Source: Otariodibacter sp.
Lineage (GTDB): Bacteria > Pseudomonadota > Gammaproteobacteria > Enterobacterales > Pasteurellaceae
Reading direction: 5' to 3'
DNA length: 45,461 nt
Assembly: GCF_029256985.1 (NCBI RefSeq)
Contig: NZ_JARIDQ010000008.1
Span: 1-45,461 of the forward strand
The notes beneath the pieces were generated by a model, which saw only the letters and a program-made list of their open reading frames with translations, had not been told where the DNA came from and did not search any database. Shown one piece after another: positions 8,085 through 17,755 of this stretch. The position numbers were made by a program, and so were the translations under genes. Within the stretch, counting starts at the first letter, position 1; each line of letters begins with the position of its first letter.

Positions 8085-9317
8085 ATGGCAAACAAAGTTT
8101 CATTAGATAAATCAAAAATCAAATTTGTACTGCTTGAAGGCATTCATCAAAATGCAATTGATACTCTAAAAGCAGCAGGTTATACCAATATTGAATATCA
8201 CAAAAAAGCATTAGATGGCGAAGAGTTAATTAATGCAATAAAAGATGCTCATTTTCTCGGTATTCGCTCTCGCACTTTTTTAACAGAAGAAGTGCTATCA
8301 CATGCTAATAAACTCATTGCAATTGGTTGCTTTTGTATTGGAACAAACCAAGTCAATTTGGAAGTGGCTAAGCGTCGAGGAATCCCTGTATTTAACGCAC
8401 CATTTTCTAATACACGTTCAGTTGCAGAGTTAGCGCTAGGTGAAATTCTGCTACTAATGCGTCAAGTCCCTAAAGCAAATGCTGAGGTTCATCGTGGTCT
8501 TTGGAATAAATCTGCCGCGGGTGCGAATGAAGTGCGTGGTAAGAATCTTGGGATTGTCGGTTATGGTCATATTGGATCACAGTTGAGCGTATTAGCTGAA
8601 GCTGTTGGGATGCGAGTTTATTTTTATGATATTGAAAATAAATTACCGTTAGGTAATGCACATCAAATTGGTTCTCTTGATGAGTTGCTTGCAATGAGTG
8701 ATGCGATTTCACTTCATGTCCCAGAAAATGCTTCCACAAAAAATATTTTAAATGCTACAAATTTACCTAAAGTAAAACAAGGAGCAATAATTATTAATGC
8801 AGCTCGTGGTACTGTTGTTGATATCGATGCATTAGTTGATGTGTTGAAATCAGGTCATATTAGAGGAGCTGGCTTAGATGTATTTCCAACAGAACCTGCA
8901 TCAATTAATGATCCTTTCGAATCTCCATTACGTGAATTTGATAATGTCATCTTGACCCCACATATTGGCGGTTCAACATCAGAAGCTCAAGCAAATATTG
9001 GTTCTGAAGTAGCAAGTAAGTTTGTAAAATACTCTGATAATGGCTCAACATTATCTGCCGTTAATTTCCCAGAAGTTTCGTTGCCGGAACATCATGGAAC
9101 AAAACGTTTATTGCACATTCATACCAATAAGCCGGGTATTTTAAATAAAATTAACCAAATATTTGTTGATGCTGATGTAAATATTGCTGCTCAATTCTTA
9201 CAAACTGATCCTACAATTGGTTACGTGGTTATTGATGTTGAATCAGAGCATACTGAGGATGCATTAAAACGTTTGAAGGCAATTGACGGTACTATCAAAG
9301 CTAGAGTGTTGTACTAA
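8085..9317 (+). CDS. serA: D-3-phosphoglycerate dehydrogenase SerA
   Basis: NAD-dependent first step of serine synthesis from 3-phosphoglycerate; allosterically inhibited by serine in this family. The 410-aa product equals E. coli SerA in length. It shows the Rossmann motif GYGHIG, the catalytic arginine in NAARGTVVD, the glutamate in PTEP and the histidine in TPHIGGST. A C-terminal ACT domain (about residue 338 on) provides the serine site. It lies 27 bases after rpiA; serA and rpiA are also neighbours in E. coli. Confidence 0.97.
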   Translation: MANKVSLDKSKIKFVLLEGIHQNAIDTLKAAGYTNIEYHKKALDGEELINAIKDAHFLGIRSRTFLTEEVLSHANKLIAIGCFCIGTNQVNLEVAKRRGIPVFNAPFSNTRSVAELALGEILLLMRQVPKANAEVHRGLWNKSAAGANEVRGKNLGIVGYGHIGSQLSVLAEAVGMRVYFYDIENKLPLGNAHQIGSLDELLAMSDAISLHVPENASTKNILNATNLPKVKQGAIIINAARGTVVDIDALVDVLKSGHIRGAGLDVFPTEPASINDPFESPLREFDNVILTPHIGGSTSEAQANIGSEVASKFVKYSDNGSTLSAVNFPEVSLPEHHGTKRLLHIHTNKPGILNKINQIFVDADVNIAAQFLQTDPTIGYVVIDVESEHTEDALKRLKAIDGTIKARVLY

Positions 9318-9433
9318 AAATTTCTTTATATACAATAAATACTTCAATATCAACTAATTATAAGGTGTTATTGGGGTATTTTTCTTTTATATAAACATAT
9401 TCTGAATTTATTGAATTAAAGGAGAATAACATA

Positions 9434-10669
9434 ATGATGTACCAGTGGCTTTTAGCATTTAATAAACCGAGTAATAGGCTATGGGTTACTCCTGCTTATT
9501 GGGCGTTATTAACTGTTATTTTTGTTTTATCATTGAGATTTGGGACACGTTTTTTTACAGAAGATATTTTTCCTGATATTTCTCATGATACATTAAGTAA
9601 CTTACTTAATATTATTGCTTCAAGTATGCTAGCGGTTAGCACTTTTTCATTGTCTATTATGGTTTCAGCCTTTTCATCAGCGGCTAATAGTGCAACTCCT
9701 AGAGCGACGGATTTAGTAATGGGAGATGAGCATACTCGAACAGCAATTACCAGTTTTATTTGCGCCTTCATTTACGCAATTATTGCACAAACGGCTTTAG
9801 GTATGGGATTTTATGGGCAAAATGGGCGTTTTATTTTATTTATCAGCACTATTGCTGTACTTACTTACCTCATTGTTACTCTTATTCATTGGGTTTATAC
9901 CTTGTCTCAACTAGGGCGATTAAGAAATACATTAACTAAGATTGAAAAGGTCGCATCAGATGCTTTGCAGACTTATCGCAGTCATCCTCAAATGGGGGCA
10001 ACTTGGCAAGGAAATTTGACTTCTCGTGCGAAAAGTTTAAGTGCGGGAGTGAGCGGTTATTTAACTCACATTGATGTACAAACACTACAAAATAAAGCTG
10101 AAGATGCTAATTGTTATATTCATATTAATGTTCGACCTGGTGAGTTGATTGCACCAGATACTATTCTGTGCTTTATTGAAGGTAAGTTTGATGAACCTGA
10201 ATCAATCAGACATAGTTTTGTATTTGATCAACAGCGAACTTTTGCTCAAGATCCTAATTGGGGAATGATTGTATTGAGTGAAGCTGCTCAAAAAGCACTA
10301 TCACCGGGGATTAATGATCCTGGTACAGCAATCAATGTTATGATGATTATGACTTCTTTGTTGCTTAAAGATACCGATAAAGATAAGAACACTAAGAATT
10401 TTGATCGAATATCAATAAAATCAATTGATTGTGGTGAATGGATTAGAGATGCTTTTGCTCCTATTTCACGTGATGGTGCTACTATTTTAGAAGTAAATTT
10501 AGTGATGCAAAAAATGTTAGCAAGTATCTGGCGGAATGCACCGGAGCAAAAACTTTCTCAGGCTGCTTTTGATATGGCAGAATATGCGTTGGAAAGAGCA
10601 GTACAGCAAATTGGTTTTAAACCTGATGTGGAATTACTTAAACAAAAGCATAAGTCATTATTTCCATAG
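9434..10669 (+). CDS. DUF2254 membrane protein
   Basis: The 411-aa product has four hydrophobic segments in the first 160 residues (about 20-40, 62-84, 105-125, 133-153). A large soluble region follows, with the conserved stretch ALSPGINDPGTAINVM. This pattern matches the DUF2254 family, whose function is unknown. AAGGAG lies about 9 bases before the ATGATG start; either ATG could be used. It stands alone, closed by a strong hairpin at 10688-10717. Confidence 0.75.
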   Translation: MMYQWLLAFNKPSNRLWVTPAYWALLTVIFVLSLRFGTRFFTEDIFPDISHDTLSNLLNIIASSMLAVSTFSLSIMVSAFSSAANSATPRATDLVMGDEHTRTAITSFICAFIYAIIAQTALGMGFYGQNGRFILFISTIAVLTYLIVTLIHWVYTLSQLGRLRNTLTKIEKVASDALQTYRSHPQMGATWQGNLTSRAKSLSAGVSGYLTHIDVQTLQNKAEDANCYIHINVRPGELIAPDTILCFIEGKFDEPESIRHSFVFDQQRTFAQDPNWGMIVLSEAAQKALSPGINDPGTAINVMMIMTSLLLKDTDKDKNTKNFDRISIKSIDCGEWIRDAFAPISRDGATILEVNLVMQKMLASIWRNAPEQKLSQAAFDMAEYALERAVQQIGFKPDVELLKQKHKSLFP

Positions 10670-10687
10670 CTGTAGATTCGTCTTCAC

Positions 10688-10717
10688 AAAAATAGGCACT
10701 TTTAAGTGCCTATTTTT
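10688..10717. terminator. Strong intrinsic terminator
   Basis: AAAAATAGGCACTT (10688-10701) and AAGTGCCTATTTTT (10704-10717) form a 14-bp stem with a 2-base apex as written and a T run. It serves the DUF2254 gene and, from the other strand, the converging 431-aa gene. Confidence 0.85.
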
Positions 10718-10730
10718 ACATAATCCATAA

Positions 10731-12026
10731 TTATGCAATATTACTAGGTACTTCTGCACCATTTTCAATATTTAATCGTTGGCTATTTTTCCCTTTCACA
10801 AGAATTTGTCCAACACTCATTGAATGAATTTTGCCACCTTGTTTTACTTCAAGAGCGGTCACTTCATCTCCTAAGGTTTGTAAATTTCCAGCGATATTAA
10901 TTTCTTCCGCTTCACCACCAGATTGAATAGAAAGTGCTGTTGGTTTTAATGTAAAAATTACACCTTTCACTAATGATTCACCTTCGCTACCATGAGTAGT
11001 GATATCCCCATGAACTGTTAATTTACCAATTTTTCTGCTTAATTGAATACCAATAGAACCATCGCCGTAAGTAGCAATATTATTGAATTCAATATTATCT
11101 ACCGTCCCATCATATTGATTGTAGCCTCTTGCTCCCATACCATAGGTTGCAACATTGCCTTTTACCACAAAGTTACCGACTTTACCGAAGTTCACAAAGC
11201 CGATACCGCTTGGACCATAAGAGAGAATATCTTTTTCAGATAACCAATTCTCAACTGTTCCCCAAGTATCTAGTACCATATCATTTACACCATAAGTCAC
11301 AATGTTATCATGATGAATTAACTCTTTAACAATTGCGCCATAAACAATAAATACACCTGCAGTAATAATATCAGGTACACCAAATGGAAGCTTACCGTTT
11401 GAATAAACTGCTTGAGTAGTAATACGATCAGCAACAACTTGACCACCCTCATCTCCAAAACCCGAAACAAATAAACCAGATCCCAATACAGGCGCATTTT
11501 TGCGACCGATAGTGATGTTATCAATTGTAAGATCGATACGGCTATCTTTTTGGCTATTAAAGTTATAAACCGTTAAAGCACCTTGGTAAACATTTACACC
11601 GTATTTTTGTGGCTGTTCAGGATAGTGACGAGCGTCACAAGCAATAATATCAATATCTTTTAGAGCTAATTTTGCAGATTTTGTACCGGAACGAGTAATG
11701 AATGAGAATTGACCTGTAAGTGTAAGATTTTCAAAACTGAACTCACCTAAATCGTCTTCCTGTAATATGTTATAGATTGCTCTTTGATTAGGTTCTGCTT
11801 GAATATTTAAGTGACTAATTTTATTGTTCTTTGTTAGTGCAACACCATCTGTACGAGAAAATGCTAATGTAGGCAGTTCGCCATTTTCTTGTGGTTTACC
11901 TTGCAAAGTCGTATTGGGTGGAAGGGTAAATGAATTGCTTACTAGAATGTTTCTACCGATAGTGATTTCTTTGTCACCATTTAAGATAGCTTTGACGAGA
12001 TCTTGGTAGTTGTTAATTGTTTTCAT
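10731..12026 (-). CDS. Unrecognised protein with 25-residue beta-helix-like repeats
   Basis: A 431-aa protein I cannot assign to a named family. No signal peptide or membrane segment is visible, so as predicted it stays in the cytoplasm. From residue 241 it carries a strikingly regular repeat. NIVTYG (241), DILSYG (266), NVATYG (291), NIATYG (316) and DITTHG (341) are spaced exactly 25 residues apart, each usually followed by a glycine-rich turn and a V/I-x-N/K strand. Looser copies occur at about 201 (RITTQA) and 381 (NLQTLG). One turn per 25 residues fits a right-handed parallel beta-helix. The N-terminal 60 residues (TIGRNILVSN...PNTTLQGK) look like the capping strand of such a fold. A good ribosome site, CAGGAG, precedes the start. 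It lies downstream of kbp on the same strand, 237 bases away. Polysaccharide binding or a structural role are guesses only. Confidence 0.7.
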   Translation of the reverse strand: MKTINNYQDLVKAILNGDKEITIGRNILVSNSFTLPPNTTLQGKPQENGELPTLAFSRTDGVALTKNNKISHLNIQAEPNQRAIYNILQEDDLGEFSFENLTLTGQFSFITRSGTKSAKLALKDIDIIACDARHYPEQPQKYGVNVYQGALTVYNFNSQKDSRIDLTIDNITIGRKNAPVLGSGLFVSGFGDEGGQVVADRITTQAVYSNGKLPFGVPDIITAGVFIVYGAIVKELIHHDNIVTYGVNDMVLDTWGTVENWLSEKDILSYGPSGIGFVNFGKVGNFVVKGNVATYGMGARGYNQYDGTVDNIEFNNIATYGDGSIGIQLSRKIGKLTVHGDITTHGSEGESLVKGVIFTLKPTALSIQSGGEAEEINIAGNLQTLGDEVTALEVKQGGKIHSMSVGQILVKGKNSQRLNIENGAEVPSNIA

Positions 12027-12202
12027 TGTGGGACTCCTGTAATTATTTATAAATAGTTAGAGTGAAATGAGATGCCAGCCTATATTGAAAGGTGATGATT
12101 TACCAATTTGGCAGGAATCAAAACAGGTAAGCAATATTTAATACGTTAGTACATATTATTTAAAGGTAAGTTCAAGAAAATATTAGGAATTAACAATAAT
12201 AG

Positions 12203-12242
12203 AAGATGTTCGCCTAGTAAAAATACGGTAAACGAACATCTT
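12203..12242 (-). terminator. Possible terminator after kbp
   Basis: AAGATGTTCG (12203-12212) and CGAACATCTT (12233-12242) form a perfect 10-bp stem 22 bases past the kbp stop codon. The following T content is modest. It lies between kbp and the repeat-protein gene, so read-through is possible. Confidence 0.45.
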
Positions 12243-12263
12243 ATGCACAATATAATTGTGGGA

Positions 12264-12707
12264 TTATAAATTTTTAGGAATACGGATCTTCTGACCTGGG
12301 AAGATTTTATCCGCATCTTTGATGACTTCTTTGTTTGCTTCAACGATGGCTGTGTACTTAGCACCATTACCATAAGCTTTTTCAGCAATTTTCCAAAGTG
12401 TATCACCTTTTTCTATTACATAAAATTCGTCATCGGCTGCTAATGTCTCACCGTTTTCAAGTTTGACTCCATCAATATTTACATTGTTGATGCCTGCAAT
12501 ATTTCCTGCCATCAATACAGCTTTCTCAACAGCTGCTGCAGTTGAAGCTACGCCACTAATCTTTGCTGTACCATTTTCGACGGTAACTTTTACATCTTCA
12601 ACACCCGGATTGTCTTCAGCTAAATGTTCAGTAACAGCTTTTGACGCATCTTCTTCTTTATCAAATAATTTTTTACCGATATCGGCAACAAAATCAAATA
12701 AACCCAT
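12264..12707 (-). CDS. kbp: Potassium-binding BON/LysM protein Kbp (YgaU-like)
   Basis: The 147-aa product resembles E. coli Kbp (149 aa), a soluble cytoplasmic K+ sensor that binds potassium with high affinity. It begins MGLFDFVADIGKKLFD. A BON domain spans about residues 22-85 and a LysM domain (YVIEKGDTLWKIAEKAYG ... IFPGQKIRIP) spans 95-144. I start at 12707 because GAGGA lies 8 bases upstream in the mRNA and the MGLF start is the family's; the frame stays open nine codons further. No signal peptide is present, in line with the cytoplasmic family. Confidence 0.88.
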   Translation of the reverse strand: MGLFDFVADIGKKLFDKEEDASKAVTEHLAEDNPGVEDVKVTVENGTAKISGVASTAAAVEKAVLMAGNIAGINNVNIDGVKLENGETLAADDEFYVIEKGDTLWKIAEKAYGNGAKYTAIVEANKEVIKDADKIFPGQKIRIPKNL

Positions 12708-12804
12708 TATTAAAGTCCTCTTATAAAAATACATTTTTTAGATTGAAATTATTCAATCAATTGATTAGATTACTCTAATTTAGAGAAGTTCCAAAGAGAA
12801 AAAT

Positions 12805-13263
12805 ATGAAACTTGCAGAAGCTTTGATAGAACGTGCAGATTTACAACGCCGTTTATTACAACTCAATCAACGTTTACAACAAAATGCTCAATATCAAGAA
12901 GGTGAAAAACCAACAGAAGATCCGAATGAATTGTTGTTGGAATATAGTGCTGTAGCTGAAAAATTAAAACAACTAATTGTTAAGATCAATTTAGCTAACA
13001 ACAGTATCCAACTTGCGAATGGATTGGCAATGGTTGAAGCATTGGCAGAGCGAGATTTACTTAAAGCAAAACATTCTATGCTCATCAATCTTGCTGATGC
13101 AGCAATGCCAGAACAAACACGTTATAGTCGTAGTGAGATTAAGAGTTTGTCTGCAGTGAATGTTAAAGAAATAAGAAAACAAGCTGATGATGTGGCAAAA
13201 AAACATCGTGAATTAGATACGCAAATTCAACAAGCAAATTGGCTTAATGATATTGAATACTAA
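12805..13263 (+). CDS. DIP1984-family protein
   Basis: A 152-aa, almost wholly helical and charged protein (MKLAEALIERADLQRRLLQLNQRL...) with a likely coiled coil over its first 60 residues. The pattern matches the DIP1984 family, some members of which are annotated as septicolysin-like. Its function is unknown and I see no signal peptide. It is divergent from kbp across about 97 bases and followed by a 306-base non-coding stretch. Confidence 0.7.
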   Translation: MKLAEALIERADLQRRLLQLNQRLQQNAQYQEGEKPTEDPNELLLEYSAVAEKLKQLIVKINLANNSIQLANGLAMVEALAERDLLKAKHSMLINLADAAMPEQTRYSRSEIKSLSAVNVKEIRKQADDVAKKHRELDTQIQQANWLNDIEY

Positions 13264-13569
13264 ATAAGTAAAAAATTAGTGTAGCTATTATTTTAAGGCG
13301 AATACAAACCCTCGCTTAGGGAAAAAGCATAAATAGCAGAAACGAAGGGCAGTTTCATTTTTTGAACAGTGTAGCCTTGTACATGTTATTCTGTATTGAT
13401 ACGGCGTAAATTGTATAACCTTGTATTGATTAAAATAATAGTGAGGGTGGGATAGGGGATCAAGCGGTCAGATTTGCAAAATAATTTGCAGATCTGACCG
13501 CTTGTGTTTTCAATTTATTGATTATTCCGCTAAAATTGACCACTTATTTTTATCTAATTAGGATTTGCA
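13264..13569. other. 306-base gap between the DIP1984 gene and holC
   Basis: No open frame or known RNA was recognised here. It holds a G-rich stretch near 13441-13458, two similar short blocks ending in TTGTATTGAT/CTGTATTGAT (around 13390-13430), and at its right side a perfect inverted pair of uptake signals listed separately. It could be the remains of a lost gene. Confidence 0.5.
13461..13504. terminator. Uptake-signal inverted pair before holC
   Basis: CAAGCGGTCAGAT (13461-13473) and ATCTGACCGCTTG (13492-13504) form a perfect 13-bp stem. Each arm is an uptake signal and the loop holds two TTTGCA motifs, so this is a head-to-head pair of extended signals. Confidence 0.65.
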
Positions 13570-14007
13570 GTGAGACAGGTGATTTTCTATTTACTCAGTC
13601 AGCACAATGAGGGTGAGCTATCCGCTCAAGCATTGCTTGCGTGTGATTTAGCTGCCAATGCTTGGCGACAAGGTAAGCGTGTTATCATCACTTGTGAAAC
13701 AGAAGAACAGGCCTTATTGATTGATGAAGCGCTATGGGCAAGAGATCCCGATGATTTTGTGCCACACAATTTATCAGGCGAAGCGACGACTTATGCTACA
13801 CCAATAGAAATATCATGGAAAGGTAAGCGTAATGCGCAACGTCGAGATGTATTGATTTCATTGCAAAAAGAATTGCCTGAATTTATCAACAGCTTTAATC
13901 AGATTATTGATTTTGTTCCTGTTGATGAAGCAGAAAAAGCACAAGCTAGAGAACGTTATAAGCAATATCGTCAGTTGGGATGGCAGTTGAGTACAGAACA
14001 ACAATGA
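13570..14007 (+). CDS. holC: DNA polymerase III chi subunit HolC
   Basis: Clamp-loader accessory protein that links the psi subunit and the clamp loader to single-strand binding protein at the replication fork. The 145-aa product is the family's length. It begins RQVIFYLL and carries the expected ACDLAANAWRQGKRVIITCETEEQA and WARDPDDFVPHNL segments. The start codon is GTG, supported by AGGA 6-7 bases upstream. In E. coli holC lies directly before valS; here a fic gene separates them. Confidence 0.93.
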   Translation: MRQVIFYLLSQHNEGELSAQALLACDLAANAWRQGKRVIITCETEEQALLIDEALWARDPDDFVPHNLSGEATTYATPIEISWKGKRNAQRRDVLISLQKELPEFINSFNQIIDFVPVDEAEKAQARERYKQYRQLGWQLSTEQQ

Positions 14008-14038
14008 ATCCAGTATCGTATATATAAAGATTCTTCAA

Positions 14039-14776
14039 ATGAATATATTAGAAAAAATTGATGAACTAAAAAATAAATTAACACAATTGCGACCTCTTTC
14101 AATGGAAGAGGTCAAGCGTTTGCGTGAAGAGTTTATTATTGAAAGTAGTTATAATTCTAATGCCATTGAAGGAAATACGATTACGCTAAGAGAAACTGTC
14201 CTAATCTTAAAAGAAGGCATAACCATTGCAGAAAAACCAATTAGAGAACATTTAGATATTATTGGTTTTAAAGATGCATTTAATTATATTTATGAATTAG
14301 TTGCGAATAACGAATCCTTATCAGAACAGGTAATTAAAGATATTCATTCATTGGTATTAATGAATAGTGCTGAAAATCGAGGTATATATCGAAAAATTCC
14401 TGTAAAAATATTAGGGGCTGAAAACGAAACAACAGCACCTTACTTAATTGCAGAAAAAATGGCGGAATTAATTGTCATTTATCACTCTAAACTGACCGCT
14501 TGTCATCCACTCGAAGCTATTACTTGGTTACATTTAGCTTTTGAGAGTATCCATCCATTTATTGATGGAAATGGGAGAACGGGACGGTTGCTATTAAATT
14601 TTGAGTTATTAAAACAAGGGTATTTGCCTGTTGATATCAAGTTCTCAGATCGGGCAAAGTATTATCAATGTTTTGATGATTACCATAAAAATAATCAAGA
14701 TATTCGTTCGCTACTCAGCTTAGTTAGCCATTATGAATTGAATGAGCTAGAACGGTATTTACAAATATTAGTTTAA
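14039..14776 (+). CDS. Fic-family AMP transferase, class II
   Basis: Fic proteins transfer AMP (or related groups) from nucleotides to hydroxyls on target proteins. The core motif is intact at residues 172-183 ([12 protein letters not shown]), with the catalytic His172 and the anion-binding loop. The N-terminal self-inhibitory motif (S/T)xxxE(G/N) is also present as SNAIEG (40-45), making it a class II member whose Glu44 would hold the enzyme off. Its target cannot be told from sequence. The gene is inserted between holC and valS, 31 bases after holC and 44 before valS, and may share their transcript. An uptake-signal core (GACCGCTTGT, near 14494) lies in the coding region, so the gene is probably long established in the Pasteurellaceae. 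Confidence 0.9.
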   Translation: MNILEKIDELKNKLTQLRPLSMEEVKRLREEFIIESSYNSNAIEGNTITLRETVLILKEGITIAEKPIREHLDIIGFKDAFNYIYELVANNESLSEQVIKDIHSLVLMNSAENRGIYRKIPVKILGAENETTAPYLIAEKMAELIVIYHSKLTACHPLEAITWLHLAFESIHPFIDGNGRTGRLLLNFELLKQGYLPVDIKFSDRAKYYQCFDDYHKNNQDIRSLLSLVSHYELNELERYLQILV

Positions 14777-14820
14777 TTAACGAATCATTAATATTAAGCG
14801 TTTTAAAAAAGAGAAAACCA

Positions 14821-17685
14821 ATGACTAAACAATTTGAAATGGCAGATAGATTTGATTCTTCTGCAGTAGAACAAGCACTTTATAAACACTGGGAAGAACA
14901 AGGTTATTTTAAACCTTCCCTTGATACCTCAAAACCGGGATATTGCATTGCGATTCCGCCACCGAATGTAACAGGTAGCTTACATATGGGACACGCTTTC
15001 CAACAAACATTAATGGATACCTTGATCCGTTTTAATCGTATGGAAGGTAATAATACCCTATGGCAAGCAGGTACAGACCACGCAGGGATTGCAACACAAA
15101 TGGTGGTTGAGCGTAAGATTGCCGCAGAAGAAGGTAAAACTCGCCATGATTACGGACGTGAAGCGTTCATCAATAAAATTTGGGATTGGAAAGCCCATTC
15201 AGGTGGCACAATCAGCCAACAAATGCGTCGTTTAGGTAACTCGGTCGATTGGGAGCGTGAACGCTTTACAATGGATGAAGGCTTATCTAACGCAGTGAAA
15301 GAAGTCTTTGTTCGTTTGCACGAAGAAGGCTTAATTTATCGTGGGAAACGCTTAGTAAACTGGGATCCAAAATTACGTACCGCTATTTCTGATTTAGAAG
15401 TAGAAAACAAAGAGAGTAAAGGTAGTCTTTGGCATTTCCGCTATCCGCTCGCAAATGGAGCAAAAACGGCTGAAGGAAAAGATTATTTAATCGTTGCGAC
15501 CACTCGTCCTGAAACAATGTTAGGCGATACAGCAGTGGCGGTGCATCCAGAAGATGAACGTTACCAAGATCTCATTGGTAAAACCGTGATGTTGCCATTA
15601 GCCAATCGTGAAATTCCTATTATTGCTGATGATTATGTGGATCGTGAATTTGGAACGGGTGTAGTAAAAATTACGCCTGCTCACGACTTTAACGACTACG
15701 AAGTGGGTAAACGTCACAATCTACCATTGGTTAATATTTTAACCTTAAATGCAGATATTCGTGATGAAGCAGAAATCTTTGGCTATAACAACAAGCCAAT
15801 TGACAATTACCCTGCATTAATTCCCAACGATTATAAAGGCTTAGAACGTTTTGCTGCTCGTAAAAAAATCGTGGCTGATTTCGATGCTTTAGGTTTATTA
15901 GAAGAAATTAAACCACATGATCTCAAAGTGCCTTATGGCGACCGTGGCGGTGTGCCAATTGAACCAATGCTCACAGATCAATGGTATGTGAGCGTAAAAC
16001 CACTTGCAGAAGTGGCGACTAAAGCAGTAGAAGATGGCGAAATCCAATTCGTACCAAAACAGTATGAAAACCTTTATTTCTCTTGGATGCGTGATATTCA
16101 AGACTGGTGTATTTCTCGTCAATTATGGTGGGGACATCGTATTCCTGCTTGGTACGATGAAGAAGGTAATATTTATGTGGCACGCAATGAAGAAGAAGTT
16201 CGTCAAAAACATAATTTACCTGCCGATCTCGTATTAAAACAAGATGAAGACGTATTAGATACGTGGTTCTCTTCAGGCTTGTGGACATTCTCTACATTGG
16301 GTTGGCCAGAGCAAACACCAGAATTAAAAATGTTTCACCCGACCGATGTATTGATTACGGGCTTTGACATCATTTTCTTCTGGGTTGCACGTATGATTAT
16401 GTTTACGATGCACTTCATTAAAGATGAAAATGGTAAACCACAAGTACCATTCAAAACTGTGTATGTAACGGGCTTGATTCGTGATGAACAAGGTCAAAAA
16501 ATGTCGAAATCAAAAGGGAATGTACTTGACCCAATTGATATGATCGATGGTATTAGCCTTGAGGCTCTTCTCGAAAAACGTACTGGTAATATGATGCAAC
16601 CGCAACTTGCTGAGAAAATTGCCAAAGCAACTCGTAAAGAGTTTGCGGACGGTATTTCAGCACACGGTACAGATGCCTTACGCTTTACATTAGCTGCATT
16701 GGCAAGCAACGGACGCGATATCAACTGGGATATGAAACGTTTAGAAGGTTATCGTAATTTCTGTAATAAATTATGGAATGCGAGCCGTTTTGTACTCACC
16801 AATGAAAAATTGGATCTGAATGAGGGTGATGTTGAATATAGCTTAGCGGATCGTTGGATTAAATCTGAATTTAACCGTACGGTTGAGGCATTCCGTTCAG
16901 CATTGGCTCAATATCGTTTCGATCTTGCAGCGAATGCAATTTATGAATTTACTTGGAACCAATTCTGTGACTGGTATTTAGAGCTAACTAAACCGATTTT
17001 TGCACAGGGTACAGACGCACAAAAACGTGGTGCAAGCCGTACGCTTGTTCAAGTATTAGAGCAATTATTACGTTTAGCTCATCCAATTATGCCATTCATC
17101 ACTGAAGAAATTTGGCAAAAAGTGAAAGGCTTTGCAGGCGTATCAGGCGATACCATTATGTTACAACCATTCCCTCAAGTTGATACGGCTAGCCTTGATG
17201 AAGAGGCAGAACAACAAATCGGTTGGATTAAAGAAGTAATTACTGCAGTGCGTAATATCCGTGCAGAAAGTAATATCGCTCCAAGTAAACCATTAGATCT
17301 GTTATTACGTCACGTCAGTGATGAAAATCGCAAAATTTTGGTAGAAAACGACCGCTTGTTAAAAACCTTAGCTAAACTTGAAACTATCCAAGTATTAGGT
17401 GCTGATGAAAAAGCCCCACTTTCTGTTACTAAGTTAGTTGGCAAAGCGGAATTATTTGTGCCAATGGCAGGCTTTATCAACAAAGACGCTGAACTCGCCC
17501 GTTTAAACAAAGAGATTGAAAAAATCCAAGGTGAAATTAAACGGATAGAAAACAAACTCAGCAATGAAGCCTTTGTTGCCAAAGCCCCAGAGCAAGTGAT
17601 TGCGAAGGAAAAAGAAAAAATGCAAGGCTATCAAGAAGGACTAGAAAAACTGAGAATGCAGTTTAGCGAAATTGAAGCGTTGTAG
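14821..17685 (+). CDS. valS: Valyl-tRNA synthetase
   Basis: Class I aminoacyl-tRNA synthetase charging tRNA-Val, with an editing domain that removes threonine. The 954-aa product is close to E. coli ValS (951). The HIGH-type signature is HMGH at residues 55-58 and the KMSKS loop is at 560-564. The CP1 editing insert lies between them, and the C-terminal coiled-coil arm (about 885-954) is rich in Lys/Glu. An uptake signal (GACCGCTTGT) lies near 17350. The gene is closed by a hairpin at 17699-17730. Confidence 0.98.
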   Translation: MTKQFEMADRFDSSAVEQALYKHWEEQGYFKPSLDTSKPGYCIAIPPPNVTGSLHMGHAFQQTLMDTLIRFNRMEGNNTLWQAGTDHAGIATQMVVERKIAAEEGKTRHDYGREAFINKIWDWKAHSGGTISQQMRRLGNSVDWERERFTMDEGLSNAVKEVFVRLHEEGLIYRGKRLVNWDPKLRTAISDLEVENKESKGSLWHFRYPLANGAKTAEGKDYLIVATTRPETMLGDTAVAVHPEDERYQDLIGKTVMLPLANREIPIIADDYVDREFGTGVVKITPAHDFNDYEVGKRHNLPLVNILTLNADIRDEAEIFGYNNKPIDNYPALIPNDYKGLERFAARKKIVADFDALGLLEEIKPHDLKVPYGDRGGVPIEPMLTDQWYVSVKPLAEVATKAVEDGEIQFVPKQYENLYFSWMRDIQDWCISRQLWWGHRIPAWYDEEGNIYVARNEEEVRQKHNLPADLVLKQDEDVLDTWFSSGLWTFSTLGWPEQTPELKMFHPTDVLITGFDIIFFWVARMIMFTMHFIKDENGKPQVPFKTVYVTGLIRDEQGQKMSKSKGNVLDPIDMIDGISLEALLEKRTGNMMQPQLAEKIAKATRKEFADGISAHGTDALRFTLAALASNGRDINWDMKRLEGYRNFCNKLWNASRFVLTNEKLDLNEGDVEYSLADRWIKSEFNRTVEAFRSALAQYRFDLAANAIYEFTWNQFCDWYLELTKPIFAQGTDAQKRGASRTLVQVLEQLLRLAHPIMPFITEEIWQKVKGFAGVSGDTIMLQPFPQVDTASLDEEAEQQIGWIKEVITAVRNIRAESNIAPSKPLDLLLRHVSDENRKILVENDRLLKTLAKLETIQVLGADEKAPLSVTKLVGKAELFVPMAGFINKDAELARLNKEIEKIQGEIKRIENKLSNEAFVAKAPEQVIAKEKEKMQGYQEGLEKLRMQFSEIEAL

Positions 17686-17698
17686 GATGTTTTGAAAA

Positions 17699-17730
17699 AT
17701 GCGGTCAGATTTATTTGACCGCATTTTTTT
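17699..17730 (+). terminator. valS terminator
   Basis: ATGCGGTCA (17699-17707) pairs with TGACCGCAT (17716-17724), followed by a run of seven T. The arms contain the GCGGTC core of the uptake signal, but not the whole signal. Confidence 0.85.
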
Positions 17731-17755
17731 GTATAATATAGTTTAGGAGAATGTA

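Noticed and set aside
11043-11524. Several short frames opposite the beta-helix-like gene
   Set aside because: The regular 25-residue repeat on the minus strand is the real signal; the opposite frames are its by-products.
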